This document shows positions 25,052-35,619 of a stretch of DNA of 64,000 nt, one piece after another. Position 1 is the stretch's first letter, and every line of letters begins with the position of its first letter. Below the pieces are notes generated by a model, which saw only the letters and a program-made list of their open reading frames with translations, searched no databases and was not told the origin of the DNA. The DNA comes from Planktothrix sp. PCC 11201. GTDB lineage: Bacteria; Cyanobacteriota; Cyanobacteriia; Cyanobacteriales; Microcoleaceae. The position numbers and the translations under genes are program-made. The stretch spans positions 91,360 through 155,359 of the forward strand of contig NZ_LT797709.1 of assembly GCF_900009135.1 (NCBI RefSeq), written 5' to 3'.

Positions 25052-28000
25052 ATGAATACTCACAAATTCCCCGAAAAACAGGGTTTATACGATCCACAAT
25101 TTGAACACGACGCCTGCGGGGTCGGGTTTATTGTGCAGATGAAAGGCAAACAGTCCCACGATATTGTCGAACAGGGGTTAACCATCCTCCTCAACCTCGA
25201 CCATCGCGGCGCCTGTGGTGCGGAAACCAATACGGGTGACGGGGCGGGAATTTTAATGCAACTCCCCCACAAGTTCCTGAAAAAAGTGGCGGCGGCGCAG
25301 AATATTACCCTACCCGCACCCGGTCAATATGGCGTGGGGATGATGTACGCCTCCCCCGATACCAACGCCAGGGAAAGCGGTCGCCGAATTTTTGAGAAAA
25401 TTGTGGCCGATGAAGGTCAACAGGTCTTAGGGTGGCGAGATGTTCCCACAGATCATTCTTCCCTGGGAAATACCGCTAAAATGAGTGAACCCTTCATGCA
25501 GCAGGTGTTTATTCAACGGGGTTCGGGTTTAATAGATGATTTGGCCTTTGAACGGAAACTGTATGTGATCCGTAAACGCGCCCATAGCGAGATCCGGGTG
25601 ACTCAGGTGGACACCTATTTGTATTTGTCGAGTCTCTCCTGTCGCACAATGGTCTATAAAGGGATGCTGATGCCTGTACAGGTGGGTGATTATTACCCCG
25701 AACTCCATGATCCTGATATGGAAAGTGCCTTAGCGTTGGTTCACTCCCGCTTCAGTACCAATACTTTCCCCAGTTGGGAACGTTCCCACCCCTATCGTTA
25801 TATTGCCCATAACGGCGAAATTAATACCCTGCGGGGCAATATTAACTGGATGACCGCCCGCCAGTCGATGTTGGAGTCGGAACTATTTGGGGAGGATCTG
25901 AAAAAAATTCAACCGGTGATCAATATTAATGGTAGCGACTCGACCATTTTTGATAATGCCCTAGAATTGTTAGTCTTGGCTGGGCGATCGCTTCCCCATG
26001 CGGTGATGATGATGATCCCGGAACCTTGGACGGCCCACGAGTCCATGAGTGATGAGAAAAAAGCCTTTTATGAGTACCATTCCTGCTTAATGGAACCCTG
26101 GGATGGCCCGGCTTCCATTGCCTTTACCGATGGGACGATGATGGGGGCTGTCCTCGATCGCAACGGTTTACGACCTTCCCGCTATTATGTCACTAAGGAT
26201 GATCTCGTAATTATGGCGTCGGAGGCCGGAGTTCTCCCCATCGAACCGGAACGGGTGGCCCATAAAGGTCGGTTACAACCCGGGCGGATGTTCCTGGTGG
26301 ATATGGAACAGGGGCGGATCATTACCGATGAGGAAATTAAAACCAAAATCGCCACGGAACAACCCTATCGGGACTGGATCAACCAGAATATGGTGGAATT
26401 GGCGAACCTCCCAGACCCCGATGTAGAGACGAGCCATGGCGCGTCTACAGAGGGCTTAGTCCAACTACAAACAGCCTTTGGTTATACCTTCGAGGATCTG
26501 CGCCTGTTATTAACCCCCATGGCCCGGGATGGGGTGGAAGCGGTGGGTTCCATGGGAACTGATACGCCCTTGGCGGTGTTATCCGATCGCCCGAAACTGC
26601 TTTATGATTATTTTCAACAACTGTTTGCCCAGGTCACCAACCCCCCCATCGACTCCATTCGGGAGGAGATTATCACCTCGGCGGAAACGACTATCGGGGC
26701 GGAACGCAACCTCTTAAAACCCGAACCGGAAAGTTGCCACCTGATCGAACTGAAAAGCCCAATTCTGAGTAACGAAGAATTAGCTAAACTTAAATTTGTG
26801 AATGGGGGCGGTTTTCAAGCCGTTACCCTGCCGATTCTGTTTAACCCCAAAGATGGGGTAAAAGGTCTTGAAGCGGTAATGGAGGGGATTTTTGCCCAGG
26901 CTGACAAGGCGATTGCAGGTGGGGTGAACCTGTTAGTTTTGAGCGATCGCGGAGTCAACCCGGAAAACGCCCCCATCCCGGCCCTGTTAGCGGTATCCGG
27001 TTTACATCACCATCTAATTCGTCAAGGGACTCGGACACGGGTAGGGATTATTTTAGAATCCGGTGAACCCCGAGAAGTCCATCATTACGCCCTGTTAATC
27101 GGTTATGGTTGCGGGGCAATTAACCCCTATATGGCGTTTGAAAGTATCCACGATATGATCGAGCAGGGATTATTAGTCGGTGTGGACTATAAAACCGCTT
27201 GCAAAAATTACATTAAAGCCGCCACAAAAGGGGTCGTTAAAGTGGCTTCAAAAATCGGGATTTCCACTTTACAAAGTTATCGTGGTGCCCAAATTTTTGA
27301 GGCTATTGGGTTAAATCAATCGGTGATTGATCGATACTTTAGTTGGACGGCTACTCGGATTGAAGGGGCTGATTTAGATGTTATTACTCAAGAAGCAATC
27401 TTACGTCATACCCACGCTTTCCCCAACCAACCCGGGGAGAAAACCCATACCCTAGATGTGGGGGGTGAATATCAATGGCGTAAGGAAGGAGAAGCCCATT
27501 TATTAAGCCCGGAAGCGATTCATTCCCTCCAGAAAGCGGTGCGTTTGGGAGATTATGAATTGTTCAAAAAATACGCCCAATTGGTGAATGAACAAAACCA
27601 GAAATATTTCACCCTGCGCGGGTTATTGCAATTTAAAGATCGTCAACCGATTCCTTTAGAAGAAGTCGAACCCATTGAAGCGATTATGAAACGCTTTAAA
27701 ACCGGGGCGATGAGTTATGGATCGATTTCTAAGGAAGCCCATGAAACCTTAGCGATCGCCATGAATCGGATTGGGGGTAAGTCTAACACCGGAGAAGGTG
27801 GCGAAGACCCAGACCGTTACACCTGGACAAACGAACAGGGGGACTCGAAAAATAGCGCTATTAAGCAAGTCGCTTCCGGTCGGTTTGGGGTCACGAGTTT
27901 GTACCTTTCCCAAGCGAAGGAAATTCAAATCAAAATGGCTCAGGGGGCTAAACCCGGAGAGGGAGGACAACTGCCCGGACGTAAGGTTTATCCGCCCATT

Positions 28001-29650
28001 GCCAAAGTTCGCCATTCTACCCCCGGCGTGGGTTTGATTTCTCCTCCTCCTCACCACGATATTTATTCGATTGAGGACTTGGCCGAATTAATTCATGATC
28101 TGAAAAATGCTAATCGCCAGGCTCGGATCAGTGTGAAGTTAGTCTCGGAAGTCGGAGTCGGAACCATTGCCGCCGGGGTAGCTAAAGCCCATGCCGATGT
28201 GGTCTTAATCTCCGGTTTTGATGGGGGCACGGGTGCGTCTCCCCAAACTTCGATTAAACACGCCGGACTGCCTTGGGAGTTGGGGTTAGCAGAAACCCAT
28301 CAAACCCTGGTGTTGAATAATTTGCGATCGCGCATTGCCGTGGAAACCGATGGTCAGATGAAAACTGGCCGGGATGTGGTGGTGGCGGCGTTGTTAGGAG
28401 CCGAGGAATTCGGCTTTTCAACCGCCCCGTTAGTCACCCTGGGTTGTATTATGATGCGGGTGTGCCACCTAAATACCTGCCCGGTGGGTATTGCTACCCA
28501 AAACCCCCAACTGCGGGAGAGTTTTTCCGGTGATCCTGAGTATACCGTTAATTTCATGAAGTTCATCGCCCAGGAAGTCCGAGAAATCATGGCTGAGTTG
28601 GGTTTCCGTAGCTTAACGGAAATGGTGGGACGCACGGATGTATTGGAAGGCAAGAAAGCCGTTGACCATTGGAAAGCCAAGGGAATTGACCTCTCTAAAA
28701 TCCTTTATCAACCGCAAGTTGGGGACGATATCGGCCGTTATTGTCAAATTCCCCAGGATCACGGGTTAGATAAATCTATGGATATCACCGTGTTACTGGA
28801 TTTGTGTAAACCTGCTATTGAGAAAGGTGAGAAGGTTGAAGCGACCCTACCGATTAAAAATATTAACCGGGCGGTGGGAACGATTTTAGGCAATGAAATC
28901 ACCAAAAACCATTGGCACGGTTTACCGGAAGATACGGTGCATCTGCATTTCCAAGGCAGTGCGGGTCAAAGTTTTGGGGCTTTTGTTCCCAAGGGTGTGA
29001 CGCTAGAATTGGAAGGGGATGCGAACGATTATGTGGGTAAGGGATTAAGCGGAGGTAAAATTATTATTTATCCTCCGGCAGTTTCCACTTTTATCCCTGA
29101 AGATAACATCATTATCGGTAACGTTGCCCTCTATGGCGCAACTCTGGGGGAAGTCTATATCCGAGGGTTAGCGGGGGAACGTTTTGGGGTGCGTAACTCC
29201 GGCGTGAATGCTGTTGTGGAAGGTGTGGGAGATCATGGTTGTGAATATATGACCGGAGGTAAGGTCGTTGTCCTGGGTGCGACCGGACGGAACTTTGCGG
29301 CGGGGATGAGTGGCGGGATTGCCTATATCTTCGATGAAAGCGGAGATTTTGCTACCCGTTGTAATCCGTCCATGGCGGATTTAGAAAAGTTGGAAGACCC
29401 GGAAGAAATTAATCAGGTTTACCAATTAATTGCTAAACACGCGGAGTATACCAAGAGTCAGAAAGCGCTGAAAATTTTGGCAAATTGGACGGAAATGATT
29501 CCGACATTTGTTAAGGTGATTCCCCGGGATTATAAGCGGGTTTTGGAAGCATTAAAAGAAGCGGAAAAATCCGGTTTAACGGGGGATGATGCGTTAACGG
29601 CGGCGTTTGAAGCCAATTCCCGTGATGTGGCGCGGGTTGGCGGAAGTTAA
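25052..29650 (+). CDS. gltS: Ferredoxin-dependent glutamate synthase
   Basis: A 1532-residue Fd-GOGAT from ATG 25052 (TTG 25043 also lies in frame). It makes two glutamates from 2-oxoglutarate and glutamine with electrons from photosynthetic ferredoxin. The short propeptide ends at Ala21, and Cys22 (DACGVGF) becomes the amidotransferase nucleophile. The central domain follows, then the FMN/synthase domain ([23 protein letters not shown]) with the 3Fe-4S Cys1132, Cys1138 and Cys1143 ([12 protein letters not shown]). The beta-helix GXGXG domain closes the protein. No NADPH subunit gene (gltD) is near, consistent with the ferredoxin type. Confidence 0.97.
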   Translation: MNTHKFPEKQGLYDPQFEHDACGVGFIVQMKGKQSHDIVEQGLTILLNLDHRGACGAETNTGDGAGILMQLPHKFLKKVAAAQNITLPAPGQYGVGMMYASPDTNARESGRRIFEKIVADEGQQVLGWRDVPTDHSSLGNTAKMSEPFMQQVFIQRGSGLIDDLAFERKLYVIRKRAHSEIRVTQVDTYLYLSSLSCRTMVYKGMLMPVQVGDYYPELHDPDMESALALVHSRFSTNTFPSWERSHPYRYIAHNGEINTLRGNINWMTARQSMLESELFGEDLKKIQPVININGSDSTIFDNALELLVLAGRSLPHAVMMMIPEPWTAHESMSDEKKAFYEYHSCLMEPWDGPASIAFTDGTMMGAVLDRNGLRPSRYYVTKDDLVIMASEAGVLPIEPERVAHKGRLQPGRMFLVDMEQGRIITDEEIKTKIATEQPYRDWINQNMVELANLPDPDVETSHGASTEGLVQLQTAFGYTFEDLRLLLTPMARDGVEAVGSMGTDTPLAVLSDRPKLLYDYFQQLFAQVTNPPIDSIREEIITSAETTIGAERNLLKPEPESCHLIELKSPILSNEELAKLKFVNGGGFQAVTLPILFNPKDGVKGLEAVMEGIFAQADKAIAGGVNLLVLSDRGVNPENAPIPALLAVSGLHHHLIRQGTRTRVGIILESGEPREVHHYALLIGYGCGAINPYMAFESIHDMIEQGLLVGVDYKTACKNYIKAATKGVVKVASKIGISTLQSYRGAQIFEAIGLNQSVIDRYFSWTATRIEGADLDVITQEAILRHTHAFPNQPGEKTHTLDVGGEYQWRKEGEAHLLSPEAIHSLQKAVRLGDYELFKKYAQLVNEQNQKYFTLRGLLQFKDRQPIPLEEVEPIEAIMKRFKTGAMSYGSISKEAHETLAIAMNRIGGKSNTGEGGEDPDRYTWTNEQGDSKNSAIKQVASGRFGVTSLYLSQAKEIQIKMAQGAKPGEGGQLPGRKVYPPIAKVRHSTPGVGLISPPPHHDIYSIEDLAELIHDLKNANRQARISVKLVSEVGVGTIAAGVAKAHADVVLISGFDGGTGASPQTSIKHAGLPWELGLAETHQTLVLNNLRSRIAVETDGQMKTGRDVVVAALLGAEEFGFSTAPLVTLGCIMMRVCHLNTCPVGIATQNPQLRESFSGDPEYTVNFMKFIAQEVREIMAELGFRSLTEMVGRTDVLEGKKAVDHWKAKGIDLSKILYQPQVGDDIGRYCQIPQDHGLDKSMDITVLLDLCKPAIEKGEKVEATLPIKNINRAVGTILGNEITKNHWHGLPEDTVHLHFQGSAGQSFGAFVPKGVTLELEGDANDYVGKGLSGGKIIIYPPAVSTFIPEDNIIIGNVALYGATLGEVYIRGLAGERFGVRNSGVNAVVEGVGDHGCEYMTGGKVVVLGATGRNFAAGMSGGIAYIFDESGDFATRCNPSMADLEKLEDPEEINQVYQLIAKHAEYTKSQKALKILANWTEMIPTFVKVIPRDYKRVLEALKEAEKSGLTGDDALTAAFEANSRDVARVGGS

Positions 29651-29655
29651 GTGTT

Positions 29656-29850
29656 AGAAACCAGGTTTCTCAGAGAAACTCGGTTTCTATTGGGTATGAG
29701 GTAGGGGTGGGTTCTCTCAGATTTAGAAAACCCCACCCTAATCTTAATAAACCTGCCCCCCTTAGTTGAATAAATATCAGGAAGGGCGGGTTTATTAAAA
29801 TTTATGTGAATTAACAAAGATTGTCTCGAACCCGCCCCTACAAAGTGCTA
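29656..29850. repeat. Repeat block after gltS
   Basis: AGAAACCAGGTTTCT and AGAAACTCGGTTTCT are followed by two elements of the GTAGGGGTGGGTT / AACCCGCCCCTAC family (29702-29742 and 29779-29842). They fill the gap up to the small minus-strand gene at 29898. Confidence 0.7.
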
Positions 29851-29897
29851 AAATTTGGTTAAGTTAATTAGGAATTTTTAATATTGATGGATTTAAG

Positions 29898-30056
29898 CTA
29901 AGATAAATTTAATATTTGCTTAACTTCATCTAAATAAAAAGTAGGACTTTCTTGTTCTTTTTGTTGTGCTGTTCTTAAATCTCGTAAATCTTGTAAATCT
30001 TCTAACAGGTTTTGAATTTTAAGCAATTTTTCACTCAATTTAATCTCAAAAGACAT
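29898..30056 (-). CDS. Small helical protein, hypothetical
   Basis: A 52-residue frame, MSFEIKLSEKLLKIQNLLED then LQDLRDLRTAQQKEQE and a tail ending VKQILNLS. Nearly the whole length would be amphipathic helix with a heptad-like Leu pattern, as in small antitoxin or coiled-coil proteins. It has an AGGAAATAT stretch before the ATG. No family was recognised and no partner lies adjacent. Confidence 0.4.
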   Translation of the reverse strand: MSFEIKLSEKLLKIQNLLEDLQDLRDLRTAQQKEQESPTFYLDEVKQILNLS

Positions 30057-30256
30057 GGGCTATATTTCCTTAGTCGTTCTTAATCTAGTATAGCGCGATG
30101 GGTTCCGCCCAGCAAAAGGCGATCGCATAGCTACCAACCCAAACATCATACTTTTTTAAAAATAGCGATCGCTCTCTATCTAACTCAAAACGGGATAAGT
30201 TATACTGAGACTATGTTTTAATTTGTACCCTAAGATCAATATAAAATAGGCTAAAT

Positions 30257-30481
30257 ATGAGCAATACCTATACCGCAATTATTAAACAAGATGGGAATTG
30301 GTGAATTGGCTGGATTGAAGAAATTCCAGGAGTGAATTGTCAAGAATCTTCCCGTGATCAATTATTGGCAAGTCTTAAAACTACGTTGGAAGAGGCATTA
30401 GAATTTAATCGCCAAGATGCTATTAATGCTGCCAATGGTAATTACCAAGAAGAAAAAATAGCGGATTGCAACTCAGCCTGA
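30257..30481 (+). pseudogene. HicB-like protein gene with a TGA nonsense codon
   Basis: Read through, the frame encodes MSNTYTAIIKQDGNW-stop-IGWIEEIPGVN and on to ADCNSA, a HicB-like antitoxin of 74 residues. Codon 16 (30302-30304) is TGA where this family has Trp (NWWIGWIEEIPG), so one G-to-A change (TGG to TGA) broke it. Apart from this codon the frame is intact, so the loss looks recent. No toxin frame is adjacent; a GGGCGGGTT repeat follows. Confidence 0.7.
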
Positions 30482-30498
30482 AAAAACAACATAAACCT

Positions 30499-30556
30499 GT
30501 AGGGGCGGGTTCTCCCAAATCTAGTAAACTTTACTCAGATATTAATAAACCCGCCC
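30499..30556. repeat. GTAGGGGCGGGTTCTCCC...AATAAACCCGCCC element
   Basis: Another copy of the dispersed inverted-repeat family lies between the broken hicB-like gene and the argB stop. It may act as a terminator for argB, which ends 36 bp away on the opposite strand. Confidence 0.7.
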
Positions 30557-30591
30557 GACCCAACTGTTGTTATCTCTCTATCGGTGAATCT

Positions 30592-31485
30592 TTAACGCAT
30601 AAATTCAGAAGCGACAATCATCGTCCCTATCCCCGAATCAGTGAAGACTTCTTGCAATAAAGCATGGGGAACACGACCATCTAAAATATGAGCCGCCCGC
30701 ACACCTTGGGCTAAACTTCTGACACAACAATTGACTTTAGGAATCATCCCCCCGGAAACAATTCCTTGTTCAATTAATTGTCGGGCTTCCTGAATATTAA
30801 CTTGGGCAATTAAGGTATCGGGATTATGATAATCCTCCAAAATTCCGGCTGTATCGGTTAACAGAATTAACTTTTCAGCACCCAAGGCCGCCGCAATTTC
30901 CCCGGCAACCGTATCGGCATTCATGTTATAAGCCTGTCCATCTTCATCCGTTGCCACACTAGAAACCACGGGAATATAACCACTACTCACCAAAGACTCT
31001 AAAAGTTTAGTATTCACACTACTGACTTCTCCTACAAAACCAATATCCGCTTGACCTTCGGGACGAGCTTTAATTAAGTTGGCATCCTTGCCACATAGGC
31101 CAACAGCTTCCCCTCCAGCCTGGTTAATCAAAGAGACAATTTCCTTATTCACCCGACCCACTAACACCATTTCCACTACATCCATGGTTGCGGCATCAGT
31201 GACTCGCAACCCATTTTTAAATTGAGGTTCAATTCCCAATTTAATTAACCAACTATTAATTTCTGGGCCACCGCCATGGACAACCACCACCCGAATTCCG
31301 ACAAAAGATAGTAACACAATATCCTGCATCACCTTATCTTTCAGGCTGCTATCCTTCATCGCAGCCCCCCCATATTTCACCACAATTGTACGATTAGAAA
31401 ACTTTTGAATATAGGGGAGAGCTTCACTGAGAATTTTAGCGCGAACTGCTGTATCTGTTTGGTCAAAATCGCTATGTTTAAGCAT
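30592..31485 (-). CDS. argB: Acetylglutamate kinase
   Basis: A 297-residue amino-acid kinase that phosphorylates N-acetylglutamate, the controlled step of arginine synthesis. [31 protein letters not shown] and [10 protein letters not shown] are the ATP and substrate motifs. In cyanobacteria this enzyme is activated by the PII protein and inhibited by arginine. The N-terminal helix (residues 5-20) needed for the hexamer and the arginine site is present. It is the last gene after mreB-mreC-mreD on the same strand, 79 bp after mreD. Confidence 0.96.
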   Translation of the reverse strand: MLKHSDFDQTDTAVRAKILSEALPYIQKFSNRTIVVKYGGAAMKDSSLKDKVMQDIVLLSFVGIRVVVVHGGGPEINSWLIKLGIEPQFKNGLRVTDAATMDVVEMVLVGRVNKEIVSLINQAGGEAVGLCGKDANLIKARPEGQADIGFVGEVSSVNTKLLESLVSSGYIPVVSSVATDEDGQAYNMNADTVAGEIAAALGAEKLILLTDTAGILEDYHNPDTLIAQVNIQEARQLIEQGIVSGGMIPKVNCCVRSLAQGVRAAHILDGRVPHALLQEVFTDSGIGTMIVASEFMR

Positions 31486-31564
31486 ATAAGTTTCGGTGAG
31501 AGCGTGTAGAAGCGAGTTCCGTGAGAACTTTGTGAATTAACCCAACTCTCCACCAAACCCGCCC

Positions 31565-32104
31565 CTAAGATTTTAGTTGATTTGAGGTTTCCAGAAATGC
31601 CCACCAGCGATTAAGCGGCAGATAGATGACAGGAGTCCACAAACTACTCAAAATTGCTGTGGACAGTGCTACCCGTTGTTGGTATCGGAATAATTCATCT
31701 AAAGCCAAATATCCAAAACTGTTCAATTGAAAACCTCGGATAGCTTCCACTAAAATCGCCATCCCAAAAACCATCACAGCAACAGAAATAAAATCCTCTT
31801 GAATTTTTTTGATAATTCGTTTATAAATCACTACGGTTAAAAGACTAACAATCACCAAGGGAATAATATGGGAAGGAAAAGAAACTGTTAATCCATCTAA
31901 AATCAACCCACAGCATAAACCCCCAACCATAGCCTGTAAAAAAGAGCGTTTAATGCTCCAAGTCACCAGCCAAATTAACACCCAATTCGGGGTAATTCCA
32001 AAGAGTTCTAACCCAGGAATCCGAACCAAAGATAACCAAATACAAACCATTAAAGAAATAATGGTAATCATCAAATTTAAAACTTGATAAGGCTTAAAAA
32101 ACAT
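31565..32104 (-). CDS. mreD: Rod shape-determining protein MreD
   Basis: A 179-residue integral membrane protein with about five hydrophobic segments (for example LMITIISLMVCIWLSLVRIP and IIPLVIVSLLTVVIYK). Low sequence conservation is usual in MreD; the identification rests on the length, the topology and the place after mreB and mreC. It takes part in the elongasome that guides lateral wall synthesis. Confidence 0.88.
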   Translation of the reverse strand: MFFKPYQVLNLMITIISLMVCIWLSLVRIPGLELFGITPNWVLIWLVTWSIKRSFLQAMVGGLCCGLILDGLTVSFPSHIIPLVIVSLLTVVIYKRIIKKIQEDFISVAVMVFGMAILVEAIRGFQLNSFGYLALDELFRYQQRVALSTAILSSLWTPVIYLPLNRWWAFLETSNQLKS

Positions 32105-32153
32105 ATTTAATCAGTTATCAATTATCGTTTATCAGTAATCAGTGTAAGAGCAA

Positions 32154-32927
32154 TTAATTATCAATTACTGATTTTTGATTCGGATAAATAATCACCCATT
32201 CCACAGAAGGAATAGAGGCAAAAAACTCAACAATTGCTTCGGGGGATGGGGCTTTATTCATATCTACAGAAACGACTTTACCAATGGGCAAACCTTCAGG
32301 GACAAGCTGGCTATAACTAGAAGTAACAACCACATCTCCCACCTTAACTTTAGGATCACTTTCAAAAAATTCCATGATTCCTTGTTCGGTCGAATTTCCC
32401 TTGAGAAATCCCATATTGCGACTGCGACTAATCGTCACCCCAATGCGACTCATCGGATCACTCAAAAGCATCACTTTACTGGTACTAGGTGTCATACTAA
32501 TCACCCGTCCAATTAATCCACCGGGAGCCACCACTAAATCCTGATTCCGAACCCCCTGCTGACTCCCACGACCAATAATAATTTGTTTCCACCAAGAATC
32601 GGCACTGCGACCAATCACAGGAGCCACAATTCCCTTACCCTGTTTTTTAGCAGCGACATAATTTAAAAGATCCTGAAGCTTTTGATTTTGGTTTTTCAGT
32701 TCTTGAATTTGAGCTTCCAACTGATTAATTCGAGGATCAATTTGTCGAACAATTCTTTCCTGTTCCGTTACGGTTGATGCCGATAAATGAAACGGACGAG
32801 TCACCCAATAGTACATTTCATATAAAGCAGCCCCTTGAGTTTGTCGCACTAACCAAGCGGCTAAAATTGCCAAACCCAGTAAAAAAAATTGATTCCGACT
32901 GCGACTCCACCAACTGCGTGTTTGCAT
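32154..32927 (-). CDS. mreC: Cell shape-determining protein MreC
   Basis: A 257-residue protein from ATG 32927 (MQTRSWWSRSRNQFFLLGLA); a longer frame reads into the AT-rich spacer. One membrane anchor follows (QFFLLGLAILAAWLV), then a coiled coil near residues 55-85 (QIDPRINQLEAQIQELKNQN) and the beta-barrel periplasmic domain (GRGSQQGVRNQDLVVAPGGL). It links MreB to the wall enzymes. It is 84 bp after the MreB stop and 49 bp before mreD. Confidence 0.93.
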   Translation of the reverse strand: MQTRSWWSRSRNQFFLLGLAILAAWLVRQTQGAALYEMYYWVTRPFHLSASTVTEQERIVRQIDPRINQLEAQIQELKNQNQKLQDLLNYVAAKKQGKGIVAPVIGRSADSWWKQIIIGRGSQQGVRNQDLVVAPGGLIGRVISMTPSTSKVMLLSDPMSRIGVTISRSRNMGFLKGNSTEQGIMEFFESDPKVKVGDVVVTSSYSQLVPEGLPIGKVVSVDMNKAPSPEAIVEFFASIPSVEWVIIYPNQKSVIDN

Positions 32928-33011
32928 ACCAATTAAAATTAACTGTGAAGATAATTGATAATTGATAATTACTTTTTTCAGGGTCAATTATCAATTATCG
33001 ATTATCAATTG

Positions 33012-34052
33012 TTACAGATTGCGGGAACTCCCAGTAAAAACCCGTTCCAACTGTTTGAAATTTTCTAATACCCGACCAGTACCTAACACCACACAACATA
33101 GGGGGTCAGCCGCAATATGGGTAATAATTCCGGTTTCGTGGCTAATTAAGGCATCAATGCCCTTGAGTAAAGCTCCTCCACCGGCTAACATAATTCCCCG
33201 ATCAATAATATCAGCAGCCAGTTCTGGGGGAGTCCGTTCTAAAGTGCGTTTGACCGCATCAATAATAATTGATAGAGGTTCTGCCATACTTTCGCGCACT
33301 TCTGGAGATTTAATAGTCACGGTTCTAGGCAAACCTGATAATAAATGAATCCCCCGTACTTCCATAATCATTTCTTCATCGGCGGCGGGGTTGGGGTAAG
33401 CGGAACCCATCTTAATTTTAATATCCTCAGCCGTTTGTTCTCCAATCACTAAGTTATGAACTTTTTTCATATACAAAATGATGGCATCGTTGAGTTCATC
33501 TCCAGCCACCCGCACGGACTCGCTCAATACCGTTCCCTGTAAACTCAAAACGGCGACTTCCGTTGTCCCGCCCCCAATATCCACAATCATATTTCCTGTC
33601 GCTTCGGAAACGGGTAAACCCGCACCAATGGCCGCGGCCACAGGTTCATCAATTAGTCGGACGTCCCGCGCCCCAGCCTGAGAAGTCGCTTCAATCACCG
33701 CCCGGCGTTCTACTCCAGTTACTCCACTGGGAATCCCAATCACAATTCGAGGCGCAATCAAGGTTTTTCCCTCATTCACCCGCCGAATAAAGTGTTTTAG
33801 CATTTGTTCGGCTGCATCAAAGTCTGCAATCACCCCATCCCGCAGGGGTCGTAGTACCACTACATTTTCTGGAGTGCGGCCCAACATTTTTTTGGCTTCT
33901 TCTCCCACCGCCAACGGGATTTTTTCTAGTTTGTCAATGGCGACAACCGAGGGTTCTTGTAGTACAATGCCCTTACCCGATACATAAATCAATGTGTTAG
34001 CAGTCCCTAGGTCAATGCCCATGTCCTGCGAAAAACGACTAAAAAGACCCAC
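33012..34052 (-). CDS. mreB: Rod shape-determining protein MreB (actin-like)
   Basis: A 346-residue bacterial actin from GTG 34052 (read MGLFSRFSQDMGIDLGTANT), preceded by AGGGAAAGA; a longer frame has ten unlikely residues. The phosphate 1 (DMGIDLGTANTLIYV), phosphate 2 (MIVDIGGGTTEVAVL) and adenosine (IMLAGGGALLKG) motifs are intact. Length is normal. It heads the mreBCD-argB group and sets cell width in rod or filament cells. No minD/minE genes are in view. Confidence 0.96.
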   Translation of the reverse strand: MGLFSRFSQDMGIDLGTANTLIYVSGKGIVLQEPSVVAIDKLEKIPLAVGEEAKKMLGRTPENVVVLRPLRDGVIADFDAAEQMLKHFIRRVNEGKTLIAPRIVIGIPSGVTGVERRAVIEATSQAGARDVRLIDEPVAAAIGAGLPVSEATGNMIVDIGGGTTEVAVLSLQGTVLSESVRVAGDELNDAIILYMKKVHNLVIGEQTAEDIKIKMGSAYPNPAADEEMIMEVRGIHLLSGLPRTVTIKSPEVRESMAEPLSIIIDAVKRTLERTPPELAADIIDRGIMLAGGGALLKGIDALISHETGIITHIAADPLCCVVLGTGRVLENFKQLERVFTGSSRNL

Positions 34053-34254
34053 TATTCTTTCCCTATAAAAAATTAACAGCAATCCTTTCGGAGTGTCCGT
34101 AAGGGCGACTAACCGATGAGAATTGTATTACGTTTTGGGTTGTGCGTCTAGTCATTACTATTTAGAATGCTGAGAACTTCAACCCAAAATTCCTCACCAT
34201 CGGTTTCCGTGATCATACTTTTAGTTCGTCGGGTAGAAGACCGGATCAGGATTA

Positions 34255-34351
34255 AGCTGTACTGCATCTATGAATTGCGATCAGGAAATTGCCCGATGCT
34301 TGTGGGAGCATCCGGGATCCCTAGAATATACAGTTTAAATGCAGTACAGCT
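34255..34351. ncRNA. 97-bp inverted-repeat structure between cax and mreB
   Basis: AGCTGTACTGCAT at 34255-34267 and ATGCAGTACAGCT at 34339-34351 are perfect 13-bp inverted repeats. Inside, CCCGATGCT (34292) pairs with AGCATCCGGG (34307) with a one-base bulge. This gives a long stem with a nested hairpin. It begins 2 bp after the cax stop and has no T-run. It may be an untranslated regulatory structure, a processing site or a small transposon relic. Confidence 0.4.
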
Positions 34352-34353
34352 GA

Positions 34354-35469
34354 TCAACCAATCCCCTCAATAATCGGATGGAAGTAAAACGCAATCCCCA
34401 AAACAGTATAAGCAGCCAAGAGTAATACCCCCTCTAACCAATCGGAACGGCCATCGGAACTGACGGAGTTAGCAATTAACACGGACACGGCAACGGCGAT
34501 TAATTCAAAGGGGTTAAAGTTTAAATCCATCGGTTTCCCTAATATCCATCCGGCTAAAACCAACACGGGGGCCACAAATAAAGCAATTTGCAAACTCGAA
34601 CCTAGGGCCACGGATACGGACAAATCCATTTTATTTTTCATCGCCACGGTAACGGCGGTGGCGTGTTCAGCCGCGTTACCAATAATGGGAACTAAAATCA
34701 CCCCGGTAAATAGTGCTGTCAGTCCCAGACTAGAGGTAGCTTCCTCTAAAGTCCCCACCAATAATTCCGACTCGAAGGCTACAGTTAAGGTAGCCACTAA
34801 CAAAACCCCAATCCACAGCTTTAAATTCACCTTTTCCGCCTCATGTCCGGCTTCTGCTGGGGTGATTACGCCATCTTCATCGTTTTCGGCCACTCCCACA
34901 TCATATAAATAGGAGTGGGTTTTCATGGAAAACAGCAGGGTAAGAACATAAACTGTAATCAAAACCACCGCCACCGCCGCTGAGAGGGTTTGCATGGTTG
35001 ATTCCTCAATGCCAATGGAGGTAACATCTACTGCCGTTGGTACTAAAATAGCAATGATGGCTAAATTCATCGCCGAGGCATTCAAACGGGCAATAACGGG
35101 CTGGAATTTTTGTTCTTTGAAGCGTAAACCTCCTAAGAACATGGATAAACCCATAACTAGGAGGAGGTTTCCCATAATTGACCCGACTAAACTGGATTTT
35201 ACCACATCAATTAGTCCAGCATTCAGGGCGACAACTCCAATAATTAATTCCGTCGCATTCCCAAAGGTGGCATTTAACAACCCGCCTAAATTCGGGCCCA
35301 GGACAACGGCTATTTCTTCGGTCGCAGTTCCCATCCAAGCTGCTAGGGGAATAATCGCTAAAGCTGAAGTAACAAATACAAGAGTTGATCCCCACTCCAA
35401 AAAGTGACCCGCAATCGAAATCGGCACAAAAATTAACAGGGCTGAGAGTATGGTTTTGGTATTCAACAT
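34354..35469 (-). CDS. cax: Calcium/proton antiporter (Cax family)
   Basis: A 371-residue membrane antiporter with 10-11 predicted helices. The two c-repeat motifs of the CaCA superfamily are clear: LGGLLNATFGNATELIIGVV (Glu in the first half) and GVILVPIIGNAAEHATAVTV (Glu/His in the second). A central acidic stretch (AENDEDGVITPAEAGHEAE) separates the halves. It exports Ca2+ from the cytoplasm in exchange for protons. No operon partner is present. Confidence 0.93.
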   Translation of the reverse strand: MLNTKTILSALLIFVPISIAGHFLEWGSTLVFVTSALAIIPLAAWMGTATEEIAVVLGPNLGGLLNATFGNATELIIGVVALNAGLIDVVKSSLVGSIMGNLLLVMGLSMFLGGLRFKEQKFQPVIARLNASAMNLAIIAILVPTAVDVTSIGIEESTMQTLSAAVAVVLITVYVLTLLFSMKTHSYLYDVGVAENDEDGVITPAEAGHEAEKVNLKLWIGVLLVATLTVAFESELLVGTLEEATSSLGLTALFTGVILVPIIGNAAEHATAVTVAMKNKMDLSVSVALGSSLQIALFVAPVLVLAGWILGKPMDLNFNPFELIAVAVSVLIANSVSSDGRSDWLEGVLLLAAYTVLGIAFYFHPIIEGIG

Positions 35470-35619
35470 TTCAGTAATCAGTTATAGGATTGATCAGAGA
35501 ACCTGTTGCCCCTAGAAGGCTATATCAACAAAGATTAATTTTTTAACTCGACCTTTCAGGCATTATAATTATAATCATCATCTGTAATCCCTGTCAATTA
35601 TTAATAATTAACCTTTAAA

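Noticed and set aside
34167..34373. Plus-strand frame of 68 codons between mreB and cax
   Set aside because: It runs through the 13-bp inverted repeat and into cax antisense, with no ribosome site.
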